A program made the translations under genes and the position numbers. A model generated the notes under the pieces. That model searched no databases, was not told where the DNA came from, and saw only the letters and a list, made by a program, of their open reading frames with translations. Of a stretch of DNA of 36,528 nucleotides, positions 21,063-29,715 are shown piece after piece; within the stretch, counting starts at the first letter, position 1, and each line of letters opens with the position of its first letter. Source of the stretch: Gammaproteobacteria bacterium (GTDB lineage: Bacteria > Pseudomonadota > Gammaproteobacteria > UBA9214); contig JAHKKL010000001.1 in NCBI GenBank assembly GCA_020027635.1, positions 1 to 36,528 on the forward strand, given 5' to 3'.

Positions 21063-22602
21063 GGATGCCGGCGCCGCCATAGCGAAGACACAGGCCCGGA
21101 AAAACTGGACCTTCGCCGATTTTGCCGGCCTGAATACGCAGGCACTGCGCACGGCGATCAAACCCAACGAATTCTCGGCGCTGGAAAATGCGCTGAAGAT
21201 CGGGCATGGCAATTTCAGGACCGTCCCCGGCCCCTCGACCGTGGTGGCCGAGGTATCGGCCGGTCAGACCATCTACTACCTGCAGTCGGTAACGATCGGT
21301 ACCACCGTTTACATGATGGCCGCCTCGGTGGCTGGCCAACTGTTCGCGGTCAACCTCTCGACGATGGCGGTGACGACGGTACAGGCGAGCACGAACTTCA
21401 CCGCCTGCCAGATGTGCCAGTGGAAGAACGAGCGGGTGCTGATCGTCGATCAAGTGACCGGCTACTGGGACTGGGATGGCACGACGCTGACGCACAATAC
21501 CGGCTCGAGTGCGCCTGCCACCGGGACCGCGATCGGGGCGTTTTCCGGGATCGTCTGGATCTCGGGCACCGGTACTGCTGGGCGCACCATCAGCTATTCA
21601 CGGATCGACAGCGGCGCTGGCTCGACCAATTTCCGGGACTTCACCGCCCCCGGCGGCAGCTTCATCATCACCGACAGCAACTGGCACTCCAATATCGTGC
21701 AGTTGTACACGGCCAACAATTACCTCTATGCGCTGGGACAGGATGCGGTGAACGTGATCGCCGATGTGCGTGTGGTCGGCGGGGTCTATGTATTCAGCAA
21801 TACCAATATTTCTTCTGGTATTGGCACTGAATTCGCCTCATCTGTGATCGCCTACTATCGCAGCCTATGGTTTGCCTCGCAGGTGGGGTTCTTCGGCGTC
21901 TATGGTGCGACCGTGCGCAAGGGCAGCGATCAGCTGGACGGGATCTTTCAGGATCTGGTAGCTAATACGCCGTTTACCAGTGCGCAAGCCACGATCTACA
22001 ACCTGCTATGCCTCTCTTTCCTGTTCAACTGGACATCGCCTACCGGCAACCGTTCGGTGATCGCGCTGTTCCTGAATGGCGAATGGATGCTGATGAGCCA
22101 GGGCAATGAGCTGACCTTCATGACCGGGGCAGTGGTCGATGGGATCAATAATGCCTACGCCACCGATGGCACCGGGATCTATCAGTTGTTCGCGGATGAG
22201 GGCAATCAGGTGGCCTGGCAGATCCAGACCGCGCTGAATCCGATGGGCAATCCTCTAGTGACCAAGCAGGTGACCAAGTTTGGGATGGGGATCTTCTACA
22301 CCAGCTCCACGGAATCCATCAATGTGTCGATCGATACCGAGCTGAGTTCCGAGGTCTATTCGGTCAGCGGCGCTCAGGCTGGGTTTACCTGGGTCAACCA
22401 GTTATCCGCGCTGTTCACCTGGGTCAATGTCTCGACCGATCCATTTACATGGTATTCGGCGGCGGGTTATTTCTTCCTGACCAAGGACGTGGATAATAGC
22501 GGCAAGTATTGCGGGCTGACGGTCTCGGCAACGACATCGCCGGTCGTGGTCACCTTGCTGGCCCTGGAGTTCCTGGAGCGCAACATATGGAGTAGACAAT
22601 GA
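21052..22602 (+). CDS. Tail hub / nozzle-like protein (P22 gp10-type position)
   Basis: The 516-residue product starts at ATG 21052, inside the end of the adaptor gene. After a short helical N-terminus it is almost all beta, with regularly spaced Trp/Tyr-Gly strands (VLIVDQVTGYWDWDGTTL, GGVYVFSNTN, EWMLMSQGNE) suggesting a beta-propeller. This matches the nozzle or packaged-DNA stabilisation protein that follows the adaptor in P22-like phages. Assigned by order, size and predicted fold. Confidence 0.65.
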   Translation: MATKDAGAAIAKTQARKNWTFADFAGLNTQALRTAIKPNEFSALENALKIGHGNFRTVPGPSTVVAEVSAGQTIYYLQSVTIGTTVYMMAASVAGQLFAVNLSTMAVTTVQASTNFTACQMCQWKNERVLIVDQVTGYWDWDGTTLTHNTGSSAPATGTAIGAFSGIVWISGTGTAGRTISYSRIDSGAGSTNFRDFTAPGGSFIITDSNWHSNIVQLYTANNYLYALGQDAVNVIADVRVVGGVYVFSNTNISSGIGTEFASSVIAYYRSLWFASQVGFFGVYGATVRKGSDQLDGIFQDLVANTPFTSAQATIYNLLCLSFLFNWTSPTGNRSVIALFLNGEWMLMSQGNELTFMTGAVVDGINNAYATDGTGIYQLFADEGNQVAWQIQTALNPMGNPLVTKQVTKFGMGIFYTSSTESINVSIDTELSSEVYSVSGAQAGFTWVNQLSALFTWVNVSTDPFTWYSAAGYFFLTKDVDNSGKYCGLTVSATTSPVVVTLLALEFLERNIWSRQ

Positions 22603-23513
22603 CCAAACCTGTCGGCAGTCTCACTCAATGGGGGGCGCTCACCTCGGGCAACACCTCCGATCTGGACGCAAATTTCACGGCGTTGAAGACCGCGGTCAAC
22701 GACCTTGGCACCTACTCCAATTACACGGCGTCCGACACCGGCTCGGCCAATACCTATACACCTCAGTATTCGTCCAGCCTGACCGGCACGCTGGCCGCCG
22801 GGCTTCGCCTGCAGTTTCTGGCAAACGCGACCAATACCGGCGCGAGCACGGTCAATGCGACGGTCGGTGGCAGTGCGCTGGGTTCAAAGAGCATCAAGAA
22901 CCTGGACGGCTCGGCCCTGACCTATGGTCAGATCGTGCAGAACGGGATCGTCGATCTGCTCTACGATGGCACCCAGTTCCTGCTGCTGAACCCGTTCGTC
23001 ATGGCTGGAAACATGGTGCTGCTGCAGACCAACAGCCCGAGCGCGGCATCCGCCAGCGATTTCACGACCGGGATCAGCCTGACGCCTTATTCGCACTTCG
23101 TCATCGAGATCTACGACATGGCCGGCAGTACGACTGCGCAGAACCTGTCCATTCAGGTTTCGACCGATGGCGGATCGAGTTGGAAATCGGGCGCCAGTGA
23201 TTATCAGTACCTGCAGTTGGCGGATGTCGGCAGTGCCCCGACCACGCCCACAGCGGGCGGCTCGACTGGCACCACCTCCTATGTCTTCGCGCAGGTTATA
23301 TCCGGCGGCAGCACGCGCGCAACGGTCAATCTCTATCCGAGCGCCAGCACGGTTACACGCATCATGTCGAGTGCGGCCTATGGCACGACCACGACCTTGA
23401 CCCTGTTGCAATCCTCCGGGCTTGCCGCCTTCGCGGCCGTCAATGGATTCCGGATCACGGTCGCCTCGGGTACGATGACCGGCACGGCGCGGCTGTTCGG
23501 GGTACACAAATGA
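22599..23513 (+). CDS. Tail fibre or receptor-binding protein
   Basis: The 304-residue product has a fibre-type N-terminal half: LRLQFLANATNTGAS (about 70-84), KSIKNLDGSALTYGQIVQNG and then LYDGTQFLLLNP. This is the strand pattern common in phage tail fibres. The C-terminal half (from about 140) looks like a separate beta-sandwich that could bind the receptor. The start overlaps the hub gene by 4 bases, and the stop overlaps the next start. It probably sets host recognition together with other tail proteins. Confidence 0.75.
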   Translation: MTKPVGSLTQWGALTSGNTSDLDANFTALKTAVNDLGTYSNYTASDTGSANTYTPQYSSSLTGTLAAGLRLQFLANATNTGASTVNATVGGSALGSKSIKNLDGSALTYGQIVQNGIVDLLYDGTQFLLLNPFVMAGNMVLLQTNSPSAASASDFTTGISLTPYSHFVIEIYDMAGSTTAQNLSIQVSTDGGSSWKSGASDYQYLQLADVGSAPTTPTAGGSTGTTSYVFAQVISGGSTRATVNLYPSASTVTRIMSSAAYGTTTTLTLLQSSGLAAFAAVNGFRITVASGTMTGTARLFGVHK

Positions 23514-23854
23514 GCCTGAATATCGGCGCATTCATCGATTTCGATCCGATCGACAAGGATGCGTGGTCGCAATTCAACCTGATCCATATGCTCGCGCACC
23601 AGAATGAGTACCAGGCGATGCTGGATCAGGGTTATCCGATGTCGCTGCACCCGCTGGATCACGATCTGGACGACGAGGACAACTGGTTGGGCCTGAATTA
23701 CACCGAGCATGTGAGCCAGTACGATGTGCTGGGGCTCTCGGGGCTGCCCGATCTCTCCAATGTCAACCTGCAGGACGAAAGCCAGTTCCATGACTGGATG
23801 TTGCTGCACTATCAGGTACACTTGAAGGTAGATCAGACCCTTGGTCTGGCTTGA
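23510..23854 (+). CDS. Small acidic phage protein of unknown role
   Basis: The 114-residue product is acidic and His-rich, with SQFNLIHMLAHQNEYQAMLD (about 20-39), PLDHDLDDEDNWLGLNY and a C-terminal helix FHDWMLLHYQVHLKV. I recall similar small proteins beside tail genes of short-tailed phages, without known function. The start is coupled to the fibre gene. Confidence 0.6.
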   Translation: MSLNIGAFIDFDPIDKDAWSQFNLIHMLAHQNEYQAMLDQGYPMSLHPLDHDLDDEDNWLGLNYTEHVSQYDVLGLSGLPDLSNVNLQDESQFHDWMLLHYQVHLKVDQTLGLA

Positions 23855-23866
23855 AGGGGGTAGAAA

Positions 23867-24889
23867 ATGAGCATTCTCGACGACTTTGCGGCCATTGCGA
23901 ACGGATCCTGGAGCGCCGCGCCGGTCACCTCCTCGCTCAGCGTGCCGCTGGCCGATATCCCCTGGTCCACCATCGGATCGGGCCTGTCTTTCGCCGGCCA
24001 GGCGCTGCCCGATCTCTCCCGGCTCGGTTTCCTCGACTACAAGCCCGATACCAGCCTCGGGGCGTTCAATTCGACCGGCGGGACGCTTTCCGGGCTCGAT
24101 GGCGGCGTGCTGGGCGATCTCTCGAAGCTCGGGATCGGGGATTTCAAGCCGGGTTTCGATGCCGCGGACTTCACGGCCGGCCCCCAGGCCGGCGCGCCGG
24201 GAAATCTGAGTTCCGCTGACTTCGCGGTCGATAATGCGCAGGGGATGCCCAATCTCGGCGTCACCGGTGTCGGCTCGGACGCGGCCGGCGCCGGCACCGC
24301 CCCCACGGGTGCCGCGGGCGTGACCAAGGCCCCCGGATTCCTGTCCACGGCGCTGAACACGGTCAAGCCGCTCGCCCCGGCGGCGGCAATGATGTTGCTG
24401 AACAAGCTCCTGGCCAAGGACACCGGCGAGGCCGCGGACAAGGCCGAGGAGCGGCTGAACAAGAGCGCCGATCTAGCCTCTGGTACCGCCGAGGATCTGC
24501 TGGCCAGGTACAAGTCGGGCGAGATCCAGCCGGCCGATCAGTACCAGATCGAGCAGTGGTACAAGAACGCCGTGGCGCAGGTCGATGCCTTCTATGCCAA
24601 GGCCGGGATGAGTGACTCCACCGCGCACGCAGAAGCACGCAGGAACGTCGATCAGCAACGGGTGGCGATGATGGACGCTGCCCGTCAGGGGTTGCTCACG
24701 CAGGGCCTGAACGCCGTTGGGATCAGCCAGGGGCCACTGGCTACCGCCCTGCAGGTAGCGTCCAATGCCGATACCCAGGCCGGCGCAGCGCAGACCAGCA
24801 TGCTGCAGGCGCTCGGCATGCTGGCGGCAATGGGGATGAGCGGCGCGCAACCGAACATCAATGTCTCGACGGCGCCGGCGCAGTCGTGA
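23867..24889 (+). CDS. Internal virion / DNA ejection protein candidate (first of three)
   Basis: The 340-residue product is Ala/Gly/Asp/Leu-rich. Short repeat-like units LPDLSRLGFLDYKP (about 46-59) and LGDLSKLGIGDFKP (about 82-95) lie in the N-terminal half. A hydrophobic helix (LAPAAAMMLLNKLLA) occurs near residues 169-183, and a charged coiled-coil half follows. Together with the next two large genes it occupies the place of P22 gp7-gp20-gp16, the proteins injected with DNA that form a channel across the cell wall. The ribosome site is GAAGGGGG. Confidence 0.6.
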   Translation: MSILDDFAAIANGSWSAAPVTSSLSVPLADIPWSTIGSGLSFAGQALPDLSRLGFLDYKPDTSLGAFNSTGGTLSGLDGGVLGDLSKLGIGDFKPGFDAADFTAGPQAGAPGNLSSADFAVDNAQGMPNLGVTGVGSDAAGAGTAPTGAAGVTKAPGFLSTALNTVKPLAPAAAMMLLNKLLAKDTGEAADKAEERLNKSADLASGTAEDLLARYKSGEIQPADQYQIEQWYKNAVAQVDAFYAKAGMSDSTAHAEARRNVDQQRVAMMDAARQGLLTQGLNAVGISQGPLATALQVASNADTQAGAAQTSMLQALGMLAAMGMSGAQPNINVSTAPAQS

Positions 24890-24944
24890 TGAAAAACCCT
24901 CCCCGCCGCCCAGAAAATTTCAGGACTTGAGGTAAGTTCTCAAC

Positions 24945-26396
24945 ATGGCCCTCGATCTCTCCCCGATTGGTGTTCAGGATCCGATGCAGGCGGTAATGGG
25001 CAATGCCCAGACCCTGCAGGGTCTGCAGGGCGAGCGCCAGCAGATCCTGGACGCAAAGAAGACCGCCCGGCAGCAGTTCATGGGCGAGCTCGATCAGGTG
25101 CGGGCCGAGAAACCGAAGATGCCAGAGTTTCAGGAGCCGGGCGAGTTCAAGCCCAGCCGGCAGGTGATGGACAATTTCGGGATGGCGAGTTCCATCTTCC
25201 TCGCGCTCGCACTTCTGGGCGGCGCCGGCACGCGCCGGCCGATGACCACGGCGATGAACAGCTTCGCCGGTTTCATGAAGGGCTGGGCGAGCGGCAACCA
25301 GGCGCTCTGGGATCGGGAATACAAGCAATACAAGCTCAATCTCGACGCGGCGATGCAGAAGAACCAGCAGATGCTGGCCCGTTATCAGGCGACGATGGAC
25401 GATCACAAGTTGAGCCTGCAACAGAAGATGGACGAATGGAACATGACGGCGGCCGAGTATCAGGACGATCTGGGCGAACAGGCCATTCGCTCTGGCGACG
25501 CGAAGTTTTTCATGGACATGAATTTCAAGCGCGCGGATGCGATGCAGCGCGCCCAGCAGGCCGCCGCTCAGATCGGCGCCACCTATGCCGGACTGGCAGA
25601 GAGTCGGCGCTATCACGATCAGCAGCTGGCAATCCAGCAGTCGCGCGCAAATGAGAAGAAAGGGATCCTGGTGACTGACGAGCAGGGAAGACTCGTCAAT
25701 GTCGATCCAAATACCGGACAACCGATCGCCGATCTGGGCAAATACAAGCTTGCTGGTAAATCCAGCGCCGGACCGATTGGCGGGAATCTTGTTATCAGCG
25801 GATTCAACCTGACCGACAATCAGGCAAACAGGATCCTGGATTCCGAAAATCGGCGTACCTATCAGGAACTCAAGCCAATCTCTGAATTCGAGGAGAACCT
25901 TGGCAAGCTCGCAAACGTGATCCAGAACCCCAGCACGATGGACAAGAACCTGGCCCAGCAGGTGCTGGCGAACCTGCAAGCCATCAAGGGCGCGCGTAAT
26001 ACCAATCTCTTGTTCGGGAAAGCTGGAGAATTCGGTGATGTCGTAGACCGCGCCATTCAATGGTCCAAAGGAATGGTGCTCGGCGGCGAGATGACGGACG
26101 TGAATCGTCAGCATCTTCAGGATTTGGTTACCGGTCTTCAGAATGCGCCGGCAATGGCTCGCGAGAAGATCATTGCTGATGCCGTATTGCGCGCAAGAGC
26201 GCGTGGCGTGAATGCCAACAATGATATGTTGGCCTCTACCAATCCATGGTCTGGCGTGACCTATTCCGTTACTGGATCCACGAATGTCGAGCAATATCGT
26301 GGCATGAGTCCGGAAGAGATCGTTCGAGCCATCCCGGATGATGCAGAGGCAGAGGCTGTTCTGCGCGAGTTGTATCCAGATCAATTCAGCGACTGA
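24945..26396 (+). CDS. Internal virion / DNA ejection protein candidate (second)
   Basis: The 483-residue product is Gln/Met/Ala-rich and mainly helical. It has a hydrophobic segment around residues 79-93 (MASSIFLALALLGGAG), a long coiled coil (about 115-240) and a more globular C-terminus. Composition and place fit P22 gp20-type ejection proteins. It follows a 55-base gap with a GAGGTAAGT ribosome site. The assignment is contextual. Confidence 0.6.
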   Translation: MALDLSPIGVQDPMQAVMGNAQTLQGLQGERQQILDAKKTARQQFMGELDQVRAEKPKMPEFQEPGEFKPSRQVMDNFGMASSIFLALALLGGAGTRRPMTTAMNSFAGFMKGWASGNQALWDREYKQYKLNLDAAMQKNQQMLARYQATMDDHKLSLQQKMDEWNMTAAEYQDDLGEQAIRSGDAKFFMDMNFKRADAMQRAQQAAAQIGATYAGLAESRRYHDQQLAIQQSRANEKKGILVTDEQGRLVNVDPNTGQPIADLGKYKLAGKSSAGPIGGNLVISGFNLTDNQANRILDSENRRTYQELKPISEFEENLGKLANVIQNPSTMDKNLAQQVLANLQAIKGARNTNLLFGKAGEFGDVVDRAIQWSKGMVLGGEMTDVNRQHLQDLVTGLQNAPAMAREKIIADAVLRARARGVNANNDMLASTNPWSGVTYSVTGSTNVEQYRGMSPEEIVRAIPDDAEAEAVLRELYPDQFSD

Positions 26397-26397
26397 C

Positions 26398-29025
26398 ATG
26401 CCTAGCGCCGCGGAGTTCGTCAAGCAGGTAAGGAGCGGCGCGCAGCCACCGCCAACTCCTGTGGCAGAGCCTGTTGATGCGTCACCTCAAATGCCACCAG
26501 CCGCCGAACCGGCAATTGCGCCAGCAGAACCAAAGATGACCTATCGGGAATTCGTCGATGCCAATAAAGGCAAACGATCTGAATACCTATGGGATCGAAT
26601 GAAAAATGATTGGGCGTCACTGACTGCGCTGCTGGCAGCCGGCGGAACGGGCGGTGGATTCAATGGCCTGGCGCCAGTATTGGATACATCACCTGGAGAG
26701 GTTCTTGCCTCGACACTGCCCCAAACAAGAGAGGCACTGAATGTACAGCAGATCCCGATGCCCAAAAACTACCAGGGCAGGGATGATGAGACGGCGCGCT
26801 TCCTCGGGCTGCTTGCCGATCAATTGGCAATGGCGCCGCTGACCGTACCGCTGGCGGTTGTCGGCGGCGGCGGAAGCCCGGCCCTCAGTACCGCCCTGGA
26901 AGCCATGAATATGGCTGGTGGCGCAGTAACCGGTTATGAGGGCGGGAAAATCGCTGAGAACATGGGCAAAGATCGCGATATCGGTGAGGCGATCGGCAGC
27001 CTTCTTGGTACCGGGCCAGCCTATCTTGCATCCAAACTCGCGAAGACAGGCGGGCGAGCCGCTGGAGGCGCCATCGACAAAATAGGGGGTTCTGAGAAAC
27101 AGGCCGGAGAACTTGCTCGCAGTCAGCTTGGTCGGGCCCTGGAAGCTGATCCAAAATCAGCGGCGAGGGCGGCTGAATCAAAAGCAATTGCAGACAAGAT
27201 CAATGCCGTTGCTGGAGAGGGCGAATTCAAGCCCACGCTTGCGCAGATGACTGGATCTCCGGGGGTAATTGCCATAGAGCATTCTGTATCTGCCGCATCA
27301 CCGGAGAACCTTGCGCGCAAGGCATCAATGACGACGGAAAGCGAACACGCCCTGCAGTCTGCTGGCAATCAGATGTTTCCGACCGAACCAGGGACCGTCA
27401 TGCAACAGGTAAAGAACGAGGCCGATCTATCGACGCAATTCTATCGTCAATCGGTGGAGAAATACCTGAAGGATCTTGGCGAACTTCGGTCCCGACTTGG
27501 TGGCCATGTCAATGAGGCCGCCGGTCAGAAAATGATCCAGTTGCGCGAGAAGTTTCTTGATGCCGCGCGCAAACAGGATAGCGATAATTACAAGCGCGTC
27601 TATCAGATCGCAAACGCAGAGGGCGTCAGGATCCCGGCCGCCATGATCTACCAGCAGGCACGCACCATCGCCGGACAGGACATCAATGCTTTCCAGACGC
27701 TGCCCAGTATCTGGAACAAACTGAAACAGTGGGCGCCAAAAGAAAGGGGCGAAGGGATCAATTGGGAGCGAGTCCAGCACGAGCCGGTGAGTTTCGAGGA
27801 ATTTCATTCTTTCTACAAGGAGCTGAATCGTTTGCTATTCGATCCTGGCACCAGCCAGGCTGAAAAATACCTGCTGGGTCAATTGAAAGAGCAATCCGGC
27901 AATATCCTTAGCCAGTTCGAGAAAGCCGGATCGCGGGCATCTAGTGCCTTTCGTCAGGCAAACGAGTTCCATAAGACAGAGATCGAAGATGTCTTTCGCA
28001 GCGGCATTGGATCGAAAATGGTGGCCGAAACACGCCATGGAGAGATCACGGCCGCCGAGGATCTGGTACGGAAGTTGATAGCAAAAAAGGGCGGGACGAC
28101 ACCAGTAACTCAATATCTTGCCATGTTCAAGGGCGATCCGGAAGCGATAAAAACACTCGAAGACGGCGCCTTCAGTATGTTTGTGCGCGATGTGATCAAC
28201 CCATCCAGGGGCGTGGTGGATGCCGGGAAGGTTAATCGATTCATGACCGACCATCAGGTTCTAATTGATTCGCTTCCTGGTCTGAAGGCCAAGATCATTG
28301 ACACCAAGATACGTGCCGATGCCCTGGTCGAACGGGCACAGGCAATCAAGGCATTCAAGCAGGAAATGGATCAGTCAGTTATCACCAAAATGGCCGGTGC
28401 CGGAACGGTTGATGATGCAATCGGTATTGTTCTTCGAGAACCAGCACGGATGGATGAATTCATCAAGACAATGGCGGCGAATCCGGACGCTAAGCGGGCT
28501 GTGCTGCGCGGCATTATGGGCAGGATCACGGAATCCAATGATCCAATGAAAATACTTGAGGCGTCCGGGCCTAACATCAAGAAACTGGCCAATTCACTTG
28601 ATCCGAAGGCATGGGAAAACCTGCTGGTTGTTGCGCAAGCCAAGACCATTCTACGTCGGGCGCCGACGCCTGAAACAGTCCATATCGAGACGGTTGTTGA
28701 TCCGTTGCTGAAGATGACGGGTACCGCAGCAACTGGATTTGTGAGCCGATTCATGACCAATCCGATCATGAGCCGGGCGCGCGCACTTGCTTCAGTGGTC
28801 AGCCGATATGGATTGATGAAGACTCAGCAGAAGGCAGACAAGCTATTGGCGGATGTGTTATATGAGCCAGAGAAGGCGGCTGGGTTCCTTGATACGATTG
28901 CCAGCGGCGGGAAGCCCATCCCGCGATCTGGATCATTTGCCTATCATGAGGGGGCGCATGTTGCGCGTTCGGTGTTGATGCAGATTGCCAACGTCCCGGA
29001 CGAGAACCAGGAAAACGTAGAATAA
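26398..29025 (+). CDS. Large internal virion / DNA ejection protein candidate (third)
   Basis: The 875-residue product starts at ATG 26398, 1 base after the previous stop. The N-terminus is Pro/Ala-rich. A hydrophobic Gly-rich region lies at about 138-180 (LAVVGGGGSPAL, then GGAVTGYEGGKIA), and a long helical body (about 250-875) is rich in Lys, Glu, Ala and Gln. No transglycosylase motif was seen. Large helical proteins at this place are the third ejection protein in P22-like phages. By eye the gene is less GC-rich than the capsid genes. Confidence 0.6.
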   Translation: MPSAAEFVKQVRSGAQPPPTPVAEPVDASPQMPPAAEPAIAPAEPKMTYREFVDANKGKRSEYLWDRMKNDWASLTALLAAGGTGGGFNGLAPVLDTSPGEVLASTLPQTREALNVQQIPMPKNYQGRDDETARFLGLLADQLAMAPLTVPLAVVGGGGSPALSTALEAMNMAGGAVTGYEGGKIAENMGKDRDIGEAIGSLLGTGPAYLASKLAKTGGRAAGGAIDKIGGSEKQAGELARSQLGRALEADPKSAARAAESKAIADKINAVAGEGEFKPTLAQMTGSPGVIAIEHSVSAASPENLARKASMTTESEHALQSAGNQMFPTEPGTVMQQVKNEADLSTQFYRQSVEKYLKDLGELRSRLGGHVNEAAGQKMIQLREKFLDAARKQDSDNYKRVYQIANAEGVRIPAAMIYQQARTIAGQDINAFQTLPSIWNKLKQWAPKERGEGINWERVQHEPVSFEEFHSFYKELNRLLFDPGTSQAEKYLLGQLKEQSGNILSQFEKAGSRASSAFRQANEFHKTEIEDVFRSGIGSKMVAETRHGEITAAEDLVRKLIAKKGGTTPVTQYLAMFKGDPEAIKTLEDGAFSMFVRDVINPSRGVVDAGKVNRFMTDHQVLIDSLPGLKAKIIDTKIRADALVERAQAIKAFKQEMDQSVITKMAGAGTVDDAIGIVLREPARMDEFIKTMAANPDAKRAVLRGIMGRITESNDPMKILEASGPNIKKLANSLDPKAWENLLVVAQAKTILRRAPTPETVHIETVVDPLLKMTGTAATGFVSRFMTNPIMSRARALASVVSRYGLMKTQQKADKLLADVLYEPEKAAGFLDTIASGGKPIPRSGSFAYHEGAHVARSVLMQIANVPDENQENVE

Positions 29026-29273
29026 TGGCCGAGAAAAAGAAAGACAGCAAAGTTGCCGAGGGGATCGACAAGACTCTGCTCGGATTGCTGGAGGAATGTC
29101 AGAGCGGGCGCATCCTCGAGGAGGATGGAACGAAAAAGACTCAGCCCCTGATGCAGGATGAGAAACTGGAGATCCTGGATCGGGCCTTGAAGTGGGAGGC
29201 GCTGAACCGCAGAATACCGCCTGATGAATACGGCAGCGCCTTTGGCAAACCCGATCCCGACGAGGAACTCTGA
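29025..29273 (+). CDS. Small charged hypothetical protein
   Basis: The 82-residue product begins with a lysine-rich stretch (MAEKKKDSK) and is helical in the middle (LLGLLEECQSGRILEEDG, DEKLEILDRALKWEAL), with an acidic C-terminus. ATG 29025 overlaps the previous stop by one base. Function unknown. Confidence 0.6.
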   Translation: MAEKKKDSKVAEGIDKTLLGLLEECQSGRILEEDGTKKTQPLMQDEKLEILDRALKWEALNRRIPPDEYGSAFGKPDPDEEL

Positions 29274-29525
29274 TTGAATGCCCAGGTTGACCCGGTCCTG
29301 ATCGCCCATGCCCAGCAGGCCGTGCGCTTCCTGCGCGTGGGGTTGGCCATTTTCTCCCACCGATTTCTCCTTACCGTGGCCATGCTGGGCGCCATCGGGC
29401 TGTCGGGATGGGCCATGACCGATCCGAACTGGATGAAGGTGGCCCTGGTGGGGCTATACTTGCTCCTGGTTCACCTGCCGCTGGCCATCACTGGCCCCAA
29501 GGAGGCACAGCATGAAACCGATTAA
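29274..29525 (+). CDS. Small two-TM membrane protein
   Basis: The 83-residue product uses a TTG start directly after the previous stop, with AGGAA upstream. Two hydrophobic segments (about residues 30-46 and 54-72) joined by a short turn (TDPNW) predict an integral membrane protein. Holins have this topology, but it is far from the lysis cassette, so a membrane role in DNA entry or exclusion is equally possible. Confidence 0.55.
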   Translation: MNAQVDPVLIAHAQQAVRFLRVGLAIFSHRFLLTVAMLGAIGLSGWAMTDPNWMKVALVGLYLLLVHLPLAITGPKEAQHETD

Positions 29526-29715
29526 CGGCTCCCCCGAAGAAACCACGGCGACCACCCGCCAGCCGAACCCGCCCAGGGGTGGGCGGACAATGCCGAAGCT
29601 TGGATTTACCCCTCGATTCGACACCAGCGGGACCGGACTGAATGTGCGCTCGCCGAGCCCCGACAAGACGGACTGGCCCTGCCAGAAGAACCCGATCAAG
29701 GCCGACGATTACTGA
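29512..29715 (+). CDS. Small Pro/Asn/Thr-rich hypothetical protein, last gene of the late operon
   Basis: The 67-residue product is Pro/Thr/Gly-rich and probably disordered (RQPNPPRGGRTMPKLGFTPR). It overlaps the preceding gene by 14 bases and meets the minus-strand asparagine-synthase-like gene tail to tail with a 7-base overlap. Function unknown. Confidence 0.5.
   Translation: MKPINGSPEETTATTRQPNPPRGGRTMPKLGFTPRFDTSGTGLNVRSPSPDKTDWPCQKNPIKADDY

Noticed and set aside
24858..26423. Minus-strand frame of 521 codons opposite the ejection protein gene
   Set aside because: It is the antisense of a coupled plus-strand gene with a proper ribosome site, and its composition is that of a shadow frame.
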